A stretch of DNA of 32,513 nucleotides from Mycolicibacterium moriokaense (GTDB lineage Bacteria; Actinomycetota; Actinomycetes; Mycobacteriales; Mycobacteriaceae): assembly GCF_003201655.1 (NCBI RefSeq), contig NZ_QJJU01000044.1:1-32513 (forward strand), given 5' to 3'. The notes under the pieces were generated by a model, which saw only the letters and a program-made list of their open reading frames with translations, did not search any database and had not been told where the DNA came from. This document shows, piece by piece, positions 6,751-13,170 of the stretch. The translations under genes and the position numbers were made by a program. How positions within the stretch are numbered: position 1 is the stretch's first letter; each line of letters opens with the position of its first letter.

Positions 6751-7485
6751 TCAGATCACTGTGGTGCCGCCGTCGACGACCAGTTCCATGCCGTTGACAT
6801 AGCTCGAGTCGTCGGAGGCGAGGAACAACGCGGCCGACGCGATCTCCTCAGGGCGGCCCATCTCTCGGCGCGGGATCACGGACTCGAACTGCGCCTTCAT
6901 CTCCTCGTCCATCACCTCTTCCAACATCGGCGAGGCGACCTGGCCGGGGGTCAGCACGTTCACCCGGATCTTCCTGTCCCTCAACTCGGATACCCATACC
7001 CGTGCGTAGGCGGGCAGCACGGCCTTGCTTCCGGCGTAAACACTCCAGTTCGGGTAGCCCCGCAGTGAGGCGTTCGATCCGGTCATGAAGATCGAGCCGC
7101 CGTCGTTGAACAGCGGTAGCGCCTTCTGGACCGTAAACAGCGTGCCCCGCGCGTTCAGCCAGAAGGCGTCGTGGAAGTCCTCCTCGGTGATCTCGCCGAG
7201 CCTGTTCTGTTTGCCCACCCCGGCACTTGCCCACAGCACGTCGATCGCGCCCTTGTCTTGTTTGACCGTGTCGAACAAGCGGTCCAGGGCGTCGAGGCTG
7301 GCCGAATCGCCCTGCACGCCGGTTACATTGCGTCCAATCTGTTCGACGGCTTGGTCCAGTGCGTCTTGCCGTCGGCCCGTGATGAACACATGGGCTCCCT
7401 CGTCAGCGAACAACCTGGCGCCGGCCAGCGCCATCCCACTTGTCGCGCCGGTGATCACTGCGACCTTGCCATCGAGTTTTCCCAT
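6751..7485 (-). CDS. SDR family oxidoreductase
   Basis: A 244-aa classical short-chain dehydrogenase. MGKLDGKVAVITGATSGMAL holds the cofactor loop; the usual TGxxxGIG here reads TGATSGMA, with Ala replacing the last Gly, a variant found in one SDR subgroup. FITGRRQDALDQAV follows the second strand, and the Arg pair suggests NADP(H). ASAGVG stands for NNAG, a serine in GSNASLRG and YAGSK (YxxxK) complete the catalytic set. The C-terminus DSSYVNGMELVVDGG is standard for FabG-like SDRs. Start 7485 was chosen because GGAG lies 5 nt upstream; an in-frame ATG at 7500 lacks a ribosome site. The gene is divergent from a TetR gene at 7613, a common arrangement for substrate-induced SDRs. The substrate is unknown. 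Confidence 0.9.
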   Translation of the reverse strand: MGKLDGKVAVITGATSGMALAGARLFADEGAHVFITGRRQDALDQAVEQIGRNVTGVQGDSASLDALDRLFDTVKQDKGAIDVLWASAGVGKQNRLGEITEEDFHDAFWLNARGTLFTVQKALPLFNDGGSIFMTGSNASLRGYPNWSVYAGSKAVLPAYARVWVSELRDRKIRVNVLTPGQVASPMLEEVMDEEMKAQFESVIPRREMGRPEEIASAALFLASDDSSYVNGMELVVDGGTTVI

Positions 7486-7516
7486 GATCACTCCATTCAT
7501 TCGATAGTGCCGATGC

Positions 7517-7585
7517 TATGTACACCGATCTGAGTGCTTAACGTATCGGAGAGTGCTACTCGGGCGCAAGTTATGCACACCGATC
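7517..7585. promoter_or_regulatory. Repeats in the SDR/tetR divergent promoter
   Basis: TATGTACACCGATC (7517-7530) and TATGCACACCGATC (7572-7585) are direct repeats with one mismatch, 55 bp apart. CCGAT (7525-7529) also pairs with ATCGG at 7545-7549 as an inverted repeat. These are candidate sites for the TetR encoded at 7613. Confidence 0.45.
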
Positions 7586-7612
7586 CGTACCCAACTGGGC
7601 TACGCTGGGCGT

Positions 7613-8212
7613 ATGACGGAGTTAGCGAAGGGGCCGCGAGGCCTGCGCCGCGGCAGGGGCGCACGAGAGCGCATCCTCGGCGCTTCACAACAACTATTCC
7701 GCGATCAAGGCATCAACAGCACCGGCCTGGACCAGCTCTGCTCGGTGGCCCAGGTGTCCAAGCGCACCTTTTACCAGCACTTCGCCGGCAAGGATGAGCT
7801 GATCGCCGAACACCTACGCCAATTCGATCCCGAGATCCTGCCCGAGGTGTTCGACCGCGCCGACCTCACACCCCGCGAACGGCTCCTTGCCGCCTTCGAC
7901 ATTCACGCACCTCTGTGCCCGTTCATCGCGGCGGCCGTCGAAATACCCGACCCGGGCCACCCCGCACGCCTACACGCGCGCGATTACAAGTTGGCCTTTG
8001 CCGCGCGCCTCACCGAAACTGCCCGCGAGGCCGGCGCCACCAACCCCGAACAACTCGGCGAACAACTGGCGCTGCTCTTGGATGGCGCTTCGGCCCGCAA
8101 CCGAGTCCTCAACACCGACACCTTCGCCAACGCCGCCGCCATCGCCGCCGTCCTGATCGACAACGCCATCCCCACGGCAGCGGTACCGCATGAGCCGTCC
8201 GCCGTCGTGTAG
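7613..8212 (+). CDS. TetR family transcriptional regulator
   Basis: A 199-aa TetR protein. The DNA-binding domain covers about residues 15-65: RERILGASQQLFRDQGINST, then LDQLCSVAQVSKRTFYQHFA as the helix-turn-helix, then GKDELIAEHL. The C-terminal ligand-binding part contains the CPFIAAAVEIPDPGHPAR segment seen in a large actinobacterial TetR group, and LLLDGASARNRVLN. Start ATG 7613 gives MTELAKGPRGLRRGRGAR. TACGCT at 7601-7606 stands 6 nt before it, compatible with a leaderless transcript. Longer starts upstream are open but run through the repeats at 7572-7585. It probably represses the SDR at 6751 and itself. Confidence 0.9.
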   Translation: MTELAKGPRGLRRGRGARERILGASQQLFRDQGINSTGLDQLCSVAQVSKRTFYQHFAGKDELIAEHLRQFDPEILPEVFDRADLTPRERLLAAFDIHAPLCPFIAAAVEIPDPGHPARLHARDYKLAFAARLTETAREAGATNPEQLGEQLALLLDGASARNRVLNTDTFANAAAIAAVLIDNAIPTAAVPHEPSAVV

Positions 8213-8504
8213 GCCGCCGACATCGATTGGGGCGAACCCCACGGCTGGCTAGTTGTTAGCACAGTCCGTTGAGTGTTCCCTACCGCGCAAATAGCAAATT
8301 AATGGAAGAAACTTGCAGTTTCAGGCATTCCGTTGACGAGGAAGCGATGGAGATCAGCATAACGCCGCCATAATTGACTTAACAGTAGAGCCACAGCGAT
8401 ATGTCAGGGGTAGTTCTGATTGGTCTGCCATCGGCTCAGTGGCAAAGATATTGACCGTTGCCAAAGCGTTCCCTTCCAGGCCCCAGCAAACTAAAATCCT
8501 TCCC
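8213..8504. other. Intergenic, relatively AT-rich, promoter of the zinc-ribbon gene
   Basis: No gene is visible in these 292 bases. The stretch around 8288-8320 is richer in A/T than its surroundings. GAAAC/GTTTC arms flank TTGCA at 8308-8322. TAAAAT at 8492-8497 lies 7 nt before ATG 8505 and is a good -10 for a leaderless transcript; the matching -35 (TTCCCT, 17 nt upstream) is weak. Confidence 0.45.
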
Positions 8505-8762
8505 ATGAGTTGGACCGCACTGGGCATCGTTGCGGCGCTCGCGTGCGTTGGGCTCGTCATCTGCTCCTTGTTGCCTGCTGGCACGCCCGAGGGCATGTGC
8601 CGGGTCAAGTGCCCGCGTTGTGGCATAACGCAGAACGTCATCGCACTCAACCTCTTGTGGGAGTGCCGCCTATGCGGGCAGGTGTCATCGACCCCACACA
8701 CCCTCATCGAGCGTGACCAGCGGATCCGCGAGCAGATTCGCCGGGGCGCGCTGGACCATTAG
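8505..8762 (+). CDS. Small membrane protein with zinc-ribbon
   Basis: An 85-aa protein with one N-terminal hydrophobic helix (WTALGIVAALACVGLVICSLL, residues 3-23). A zinc-ribbon-like knuckle pair follows: C36-x-x-C39 (CPRC) and C54-x-x-C57 (CRLC), plus C32. The C-terminus is a charged helix (IERDQRIREQIRRG). It resembles small mycobacterial membrane proteins of unknown function. Whether it binds zinc or redox-active iron is not known. The start is fixed by TAAAAT 7 nt upstream, with no Shine-Dalgarno sequence, so a leaderless mRNA is likely. An in-frame extension to 8439 is open but shows no membrane or domain character. Confidence 0.7.
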   Translation: MSWTALGIVAALACVGLVICSLLPAGTPEGMCRVKCPRCGITQNVIALNLLWECRLCGQVSSTPHTLIERDQRIREQIRRGALDH

Positions 8763-8786
8763 TTGTAGTGACCTGAGAGGTGCCCA

Positions 8787-8894
8787 ATGATCGCCGTAAT
8801 GACGGTCGCTTTCCTGTTGGCCCCGACGCTGCCCACCATCGACGTCGATAACCCTGGCTCGGCCGTATTCTGCTCGGCTGATTACAGCCGATGA
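8787..8894 (+). CDS. Possible 35-aa hydrophobic peptide
   Basis: ATG 8787 to TGA 8892-8894 encodes MIAVMTVAFLLAPTLPTIDV and 15 further residues. The N-terminus looks like a short signal or membrane segment. GAGAGG stands 6 nt upstream. The ORF begins 24 nt after the zinc-ribbon gene and could be cotranscribed. No family is recognised. It may be a real small exported peptide or chance. Confidence 0.35.
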   Translation: MIAVMTVAFLLAPTLPTIDVDNPGSAVFCSADYSR

Positions 8895-8991
8895 TGGATC
8901 GAGCGCGGCAGTTGCGCCGAGAGTAGGCCCAACAGCCAGACACGCATGAACCAGCAATGTGGTTGATCAGCGACCGTCAGTAGGCCGTCAG

Positions 8992-9135
8992 GCTATTCAT
9001 TTCGTAGAGGTATCGCGACCATGATTGGGCGCCGAGTTCGACGTGGGCGATCGCACAGTGCCGTGGTTGTCCACTGCGGACAGGTGAGATCGTGCACGTT
9101 CGGTATTGCCCCAGGCCGGTGATTTGTTCTATAAC
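8992..9135 (-). pseudogene. Decayed ORF without start codon
   Basis: Between TAA (9138-9136) and TAG (8994-8992) the minus strand is open for 47 codons. The text is protein-like (CTISPVRSGQPRHC, then AHVELGAQSWSRYLYENE), rich in W, Y, H and C. No ATG, GTG or TTG start exists, and its 5' end runs into the GntR operator palindrome. It may be the C-terminal remnant of a lost gene. The remainder of the 8895-9122 gap shows nothing else. Confidence 0.25.
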
Positions 9136-9147
9136 TTATAGAACAAA
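9123..9147. promoter_or_regulatory. GntR (YtrA-type) operator, 25-bp palindrome
   Basis: The arms TTTGTTCTATAA and TTATAGAACAAA are perfect inverted repeats around a single C at 9135. The site lies 16 bp before the start of the gntR gene and contains -10-like TATAAC/TATAGA strings. Autoregulation by the adjacent GntR is the obvious reading. Confidence 0.75.
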
Positions 9148-9162
9148 GCGGAGGTGGATTTC

Positions 9163-9573
9163 ATGATCCTCAACGTCGACCTGGCCAGCGAGGTGCCGAT
9201 CTACCAGCAGCTTCGGGACCGGATCGTCGAGGCAATCGCCGAGGGCGTACTGACCGAGGGCAGCACGTTGCCTGCCACACGGGCGCTCGCCGCGGACTTC
9301 GGCATCAACTTCCACACCGTGAACAAGGCCTACGACCTGCTGCGCCAGCAGGGCCTGATCCGGCTCAACCGCAAGACCGGCGCGGTGGTGATCGCGACAG
9401 CCGTGGACTCGCCGTTCCGCGCGGAATGGACCGCGAGGGCACGGACCGTGCTGGCCGAGGCCGTCGCCAAAGGATTACCGGCCGACGAGGTTCTCAAGAC
9501 CTGCCGGTCCGTGCTCGATTCATTCGGTACCACACAGCCAGAGGACACGCCATGCCTGTTGTCATCGCCGTGA
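9163..9573 (+). CDS. GntR family regulator, YtrA subfamily
   Basis: A 136-aa protein made of an N-terminal GntR winged helix and a short helical tail, the size of YtrA-type regulators. VPIYQQLRDRIVEAIAEG is helix 1, LPATRALAADFGINFHTVNK is the helix-turn-helix with the usual TxNKAY motif, and GLIRLNRKTGAVV is the wing. There is no UTRA or FCD effector domain. YtrA-type regulators normally control a linked membrane transporter or permease operon, as here. GGAGG at 9150-9154 sits 8 nt before ATG 9163; a GTG at 9154 is open but overlaps the ribosome site. The last 22 nt overlap the next gene, so the two are coupled. Confidence 0.9.
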   Translation: MILNVDLASEVPIYQQLRDRIVEAIAEGVLTEGSTLPATRALAADFGINFHTVNKAYDLLRQQGLIRLNRKTGAVVIATAVDSPFRAEWTARARTVLAEAVAKGLPADEVLKTCRSVLDSFGTTQPEDTPCLLSSP

Positions 9574-10637
9574 GCTCCGCGTTGTCAGCACTGTTTCTTG
9601 TACTTGCCCTGGTGCTGCCATCGATCAACAGTCCGACCGTGCCCTTCGGGGTCCGGGTACCGGCCCAGCGTACCGACGACCCGACGGTGCTCAGGCAGAC
9701 CCGCATCTACCGATCGCGGGTACTGGTCAGTGGGATCGTCGCCGCCGTGATCGGCGTCGTCATCTACAGCGTGACCGGCGCAATGTGGTTGCTGCCGTTG
9801 TCGGTGCTGGTGCTCGTCGGCCTCTGGTACGGCTGCTTCTTCCTGGCCAACCACGAGATCCGGGCCGCCAAGGCCGCCGGGGGCTGGTATGAGGGCCTGC
9901 ACCAAGGCATCGCGGTGGACACCGAACTGCGGACCGATCCACCGCGGTTTCCCTGGCTCTGGCTGGCACCGGCGCTGATCGTGACGGTCGCCACGGTGGT
10001 GATCGGCGTGATCAGCTACCCCTCGATGCCCGAGGTACTTGCGGTGCACTACGGCGCGCACGGCGTGCCCAACCGGTTGGCCGCCAAGTCGGTCGGCACC
10101 GCGTTCTCACTGGTGTTCGTCCAGGTCGGCGTGACCGCGCTGCTCGTGGGTATCGCGGCGGCCATATTCGGCAGCAGCCGGCCCGACATCGACCCGGCCC
10201 GCCCGGTCGGCTCCGCGCGCTGGCACCGCCAGTACATGTCACTGGGCGCCAAGGCGCTGCTCGCGCTGGTCGCGATGATCGATGTGGGGATGCTGGGATC
10301 ATCGCTGCTGATGTGGACCGGGACGGTCACTGCGTGGGCGCCGCTGGTGGTCGTGGTCCCGATCCTGGCCGGGGTCGTGGTGGCCGTCGTGGTCCTGGCC
10401 AGGAACAACCGCGCGCGGGATGCGGGCGAACAGGTCACCGGCCTGACCCACCGCGACGACGACAAATACTGGCCCGGTGGCCTGTTCTACATCAACCGCG
10501 AAGACCACGCCCTGCTGGTTCCGCGCCGGTTCGGGCTGGGATGGACGCTCAACCTCGGCAATCCCAGAACAGCGATGCTTCTGGCCGGCGTGGTCGCGCT
10601 GATCGCCCTGCTGGCCACCCTCCGTTTCGGCGGCTGA
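9552..10637 (+). CDS. DUF1648/DUF5808-type membrane protein
   Basis: A 361-aa polytopic membrane protein with about seven or eight hydrophobic segments. After the first segment comes SPTVPFGVRVPAQRTDDP, then helices near 60-100 and 150-180. VLAVHYGAHGVPNRLAAKS follows, the DUF1648 signature (H-Y/F-x-x-x-G-x-P-x-R). Later come paired helices at about 255-305 and a DUF5808-like block, KYWPGGLFYINREDHALLVP with RRFGLGWTLNLGNP, before the last helix. Proteins of this type often follow YtrA/GntR regulators and may act in immunity or envelope stress (SdpI-like), which is not proven here. ATG 9552 follows GAGGACACGCC and overlaps gntR by 22 nt. A start further upstream would only lengthen the overlap. 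Confidence 0.82.
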   Translation: MPVVIAVSSALSALFLVLALVLPSINSPTVPFGVRVPAQRTDDPTVLRQTRIYRSRVLVSGIVAAVIGVVIYSVTGAMWLLPLSVLVLVGLWYGCFFLANHEIRAAKAAGGWYEGLHQGIAVDTELRTDPPRFPWLWLAPALIVTVATVVIGVISYPSMPEVLAVHYGAHGVPNRLAAKSVGTAFSLVFVQVGVTALLVGIAAAIFGSSRPDIDPARPVGSARWHRQYMSLGAKALLALVAMIDVGMLGSSLLMWTGTVTAWAPLVVVVPILAGVVVAVVVLARNNRARDAGEQVTGLTHRDDDKYWPGGLFYINREDHALLVPRRFGLGWTLNLGNPRTAMLLAGVVALIALLATLRFGG

Positions 10638-10776
10638 CCCCGTCGGTACCGTCACGAGGGCCCTGAGTGGGCGTGCGAGTCGTTGTGCTCAACGCAACCT
10701 GACCTGGGCGCACGGCGCGTCCTATCGGGAGGAGAACTGGCGATAGCCGCACCGAGGTGCCGCAGATCTGATGAGT

Positions 10777-10792
10777 TGATGCGGTAGCATCA
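10777..10792. promoter_or_regulatory. VapB operator and -10 region
   Basis: TGATGC and GCATCA form a perfect inverted repeat around GGTA, directly before the vapB start. TAGCAT (10785-10790), 6 nt before GTG 10797, is a good -10 box. A dimeric VapB bound here would cover it, giving the usual toxin-antitoxin autorepression. A leaderless GTG start is likely. Confidence 0.55.
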
Positions 10793-10796
10793 GAAT

Positions 10797-11018
10797 GTGC
10801 GAACGACACTGGACATCGATGACGACGTGGTCGCCGCGGCACGCGAACTCGCCGCCGGCGAGCGGCGGTCCTTGGGCGCGGTGATCTCGGAGCTGGCGCG
10901 CCGCGGCCTGACGCCGGCGCGCGTCGAGGCCGTCGACGGGTTACCGGTCATCCGTGTGCCGCCTGGCACGCCACCGATCACGGCGGAAACCGTCCGGCGT
11001 GCGCTTGACGAGGACTGA
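10797..11018 (+). CDS. vapB: VapB-type antitoxin
   Basis: A 73-aa antitoxin. The N-terminal strand MRTTLDIDDDVVAAARELA is a ribbon-helix-helix motif (RTTLDID strand plus helix). SLGAVISELARRGLTPARV completes the DNA-binding dimer fold. The C-terminal tail (PVIRVPPGTPPITAETVRRA) would wrap the toxin and block its active site. The start is GTG at 10797 with no ribosome site, but -10 TAGCAT is 6 nt upstream. The toxin starts 9 nt after the stop. The family number among the many mycobacterial VapBs cannot be fixed from sequence alone. Confidence 0.88.
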   Translation: MRTTLDIDDDVVAAARELAAGERRSLGAVISELARRGLTPARVEAVDGLPVIRVPPGTPPITAETVRRALDED

Positions 11019-11027
11019 CCAACGACG

Positions 11028-11444
11028 ATGGCGCTGCTCGACGTCAACGCGCTGGTCGCTCTGGCGTGGGACTCTCACATCCACCACGTGCGCATCCGCG
11101 AGTGGTTTGCCGCCAATGCGTCGCAGGGCTGGGCGACCTGCCCGATTACAGAAAGCGGGTTCGTCCGCGTGTCGACGAACCCAAAGGTACTCCCGAGCCC
11201 AATTGGGATGGCCGACGCGCGCCATGTCCTTGCGGCCCTGCGCGGGGCCGATGGCCACCGGTTCCTGTCCGACAACGTGTCACTCGTTGACGAAGACGTT
11301 CCAACCATCGTTGGTCACCGCCAAGTGACGGACGCACATCTGCTTACCCTTGCGCGCCGAAGGGGAGTCCGCCTCGTTACGTTCGACGCCGCCATCGTTT
11401 CTCTCGCGCAGGGACGCGATGTGGAGCTACTGACCGCGCTTTGA
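11028..11444 (+). CDS. vapC: VapC-type PIN ribonuclease toxin
   Basis: A 138-aa PIN-domain protein. The metal-binding acidic set is complete: D5 (MALLDVNALVAL), E42 (TESGFVRV), D102 (TDAHLL) and D120 (TFDAAIVSL). PIN toxins cut tRNA or rRNA using Mg or Mn. The WATCPITESGFVRV stretch is typical of the VapC subgroup paired with RHH antitoxins. It should be active when VapB is degraded. It lies 9 nt after vapB in one transcript. All catalytic residues are intact, so this looks functional. The target RNA is unknown. Confidence 0.9.
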   Translation: MALLDVNALVALAWDSHIHHVRIREWFAANASQGWATCPITESGFVRVSTNPKVLPSPIGMADARHVLAALRGADGHRFLSDNVSLVDEDVPTIVGHRQVTDAHLLTLARRRGVRLVTFDAAIVSLAQGRDVELLTAL

Positions 11445-11778
11445 GCGCGACGGATGCGAAAGTGATGGGCGGTCGCTGTGGTGCCGAAGTACGGGGCTAT
11501 ACGCTGCGATAAGCGGCTGCGCTATTCGATGGAGATAAGCGCTTCCAAATGTGTTGTGGTATCACAGCATAACGCGCACTCCGGGGGTTTACTGGTAACG
11601 CCGCATATTCGTTTTCCGCAAATTCGTCGGGGCTGATCGACCGGACCGCGTACCGGGCTTGCCTGCTGAAGGCGCCGTGGCCAGACCCCGTGAACTGGTC
11701 CAGGAGATATGAGAGTCGTTCTGCCAGAAGCGACGTCGAGCATAGTGCGTTGAGGTTGGCGCCGCCGAGGCCACGGCA
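11445..11778. other. Gap after vapC; in-frame open stretch behind tetR
   Basis: No confirmed gene. On the minus strand, the frame of the tetR gene stays open for 93 codons after its TGA (11779), to TAG at 11497-11499. The text has protein-like pieces (LAERLSYLLDQFTGSGHGAF, SISPDEFAENEYAALPV) and high third-position GC in its first half. This may be a decayed gene end or an old tetR extension. An alternative 85-codon ORF from ATG 11779, overlapping the tetR stop, looks like a shadow. Confidence 0.3.
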
Positions 11779-12483
11779 TCAGTAGTTTCGCGGCAGTGCC
11801 GCTACCATCGCCTCGACGTCGGCGCGGGTGAGGGTGGTGATGCTGCGGTCTGGTAGTCGAAGAATGCGGTCGATGGCGAGCCCGTGGAGGGTGAATCTGG
11901 TTGTAAGAACGTCGATTGCGTGATCGCGGGCGGACTCGTCGTCAGCCTGCAACACATCCAGGATCTTCGAATTGGTGCGGGCGGCAAGACCATAGATCAT
12001 GTCGGCGACCCCCTCGGGATCGAACGTGTCGAAAATGCCTTCTTCGACGCCCTCCGCTATTAGCTGCGTCAGCAACGGCCGATAGAGCGCTTCCTCCACC
12101 GAGACGATCCGTCCGTACAGGTGGGCGTTGTCGGGGCCTAGTACCGACACCATCGCGGCCAGCTGCTCCGGCCCGCTCGATTTCATGTTGGCGTCGATAC
12201 CGCTCTGCAACACCGTGTTCAGCCGGTCCAGTGCATTACCATCGCACTCGGCAAGGGCCTCGTCGACCGCGGCGAGTGCTTGGCGGGCGCTGCGCTCGGC
12301 CAGCGCTGCGATCAGCGCGTCCTTCGACGGGAACCAGTGGTAGAAAGCGCCTTTGGAGATCCCCGCGTCGGCGATCAGATCGTTCAGGCTGATGTTGTCG
12401 TACCCGTGCTGGAGAAATAGCGCCAGCGCGCGGTCGAGCATCTCGGCTCTGCGGATGTCGGGATGCTTAATCACCCGCGGCAT
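11779..12483 (-). CDS. TetR family transcriptional regulator
   Basis: A 234-aa TetR regulator. The DNA-binding part is MPRVIKHPDIRRAEMLDRAL, LFLQHGYDNISLNDLIADAG, ISKGAFYHWFPSKDALIAAL: a textbook TetR helix-turn-helix with FYHWFPSKD. The C-terminal part is helical, with LNTVLQSGIDANMKSSG, and is of the type seen in general TetR effector domains. ATG 12483 has GGAGAT 8 nt upstream. The gene overlaps the end of the membrane-protein gene by 17 nt, so both are made from the promoter near 12971-12998, which holds a TetR-like palindrome. Autorepression together with control of the membrane protein is likely. The ligand is unknown. Confidence 0.88.
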   Translation of the reverse strand: MPRVIKHPDIRRAEMLDRALALFLQHGYDNISLNDLIADAGISKGAFYHWFPSKDALIAALAERSARQALAAVDEALAECDGNALDRLNTVLQSGIDANMKSSGPEQLAAMVSVLGPDNAHLYGRIVSVEEALYRPLLTQLIAEGVEEGIFDTFDPEGVADMIYGLAARTNSKILDVLQADDESARDHAIDVLTTRFTLHGLAIDRILRLPDRSITTLTRADVEAMVAALPRNY

Positions 12484-12943
12484 GCGAGCGATCTCCGGGT
12501 GGGTGGACGCCGGCTTCCGGCGTGTGTTTCTGCGGTTTCCAGCCGACGTAGGTGAGATACAACCCGACCAGACCCAAGCCGATGCCCACCACCCATATCC
12601 CCGCGGATGCACCCGAGCTGTAGACGGCGTTGCCGGCTGCGCTGTAGGCCCCGGGCGCGGTCAGCAACAACACGCCGCGTGCCGCCATAATCCAGCCCAC
12701 GGCAGACAAGATGACCGCCGCGGGACTGCGCCAGTACTGGTGAAACGCGATGATGATCAGACCGAACATCAGAAGAATCGCGCCGTACAGCCACGGCCAC
12801 ATGGGGTTGGCCTTGAATTCGGTGAACAGGGTCTGCATGTACGAGCCGCGGATCGCAACCGTGGTGGGCACGATCGCGAAGAACGGGCCAAGCGTGCGGG
12901 CGAACATGCGTGTGCGGATCTGCGACTGCTCTGGTGTGCCCAT
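12467..12943 (-). CDS. Four-helix membrane protein, unknown function
   Basis: A 158-aa protein with four predicted membrane segments: LGPFFAIVPTTVAIRGSY near residues 18-35, MWPWLYGAILLMFGLIIIAF, AAVILSAVGWIMAARGVLLL, and AGIWVVGIGLGLVGLYLTYV. The C-terminus is short, cytoplasmic and polar (VGWKPQKHTPEAG). No enzyme motif is visible and I do not recognise a named family. GGAGG precedes ATG 12943. It forms an operon with the following tetR, with overlapping ends. TetR-linked small membrane proteins often serve export or envelope functions, but that is context only. Confidence 0.75.
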   Translation of the reverse strand: MGTPEQSQIRTRMFARTLGPFFAIVPTTVAIRGSYMQTLFTEFKANPMWPWLYGAILLMFGLIIIAFHQYWRSPAAVILSAVGWIMAARGVLLLTAPGAYSAAGNAVYSSGASAGIWVVGIGLGLVGLYLTYVGWKPQKHTPEAGVHPPGDRSHAAGD

Positions 12944-12970
12944 TGTGCTGCCTCCATCGTCGCCACGGAC

Positions 12971-12998
12971 ACTATACCGACCACCGGTCGGTATGCAA
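12971..12998 (-). promoter_or_regulatory. Promoter of membrane-protein/tetR operon
   Basis: On the minus strand TATAGT (12976-12971) is a good -10 and TTGCAT (12998-12993) a fair -35, 16 nt apart. The operator at 12974-12994 lies between and over them. This gap is short and GC-rich apart from the promoter. Confidence 0.5.
12974..12994. promoter_or_regulatory. TetR-type operator palindrome
   Basis: ATACCGACC and GGTCGGTAT are perfect 9-bp arms around ACC. The size and the ACCGACC/GGTCGGT core are typical of actinobacterial TetR operators. It covers the spacer of the operon promoter, consistent with repression by the TetR encoded at 11779. Confidence 0.7.
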
Positions 12999-13009
12999 GA
13001 CCGGTGGTC
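12979..13009. repeat. Second inverted repeat nested with the operator
   Basis: GACCACCGGTC (12979-12989) and GACCGGTGGTC (12999-13009) are perfect 11-bp inverted repeats with a 9-bp spacer. The left arm overlaps the 21-bp palindrome, so the two structures are mutually exclusive as hairpins. It may give a second, overlapping TetR half-site pair. Confidence 0.6.
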
Positions 13010-13170
13010 TACACGTTCACCGCTGTTTCCTGCAGTGCTGGCAGGCCGCCGCAACGTGCGACATCGGTGTTGGTGGTCGGAAGCAAAGGACTCGTCTGCC
13101 CCCATGCGGCGGCCTGTCATCCCATTACGCCGTGTGGGGACTACGATCTCGATCGAGGTCGATCGGCGGC

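Noticed and set aside
8354..8707. 117-codon minus-strand frame
   Set aside because: Opposes the zinc-ribbon gene; no motif or ribosome site.
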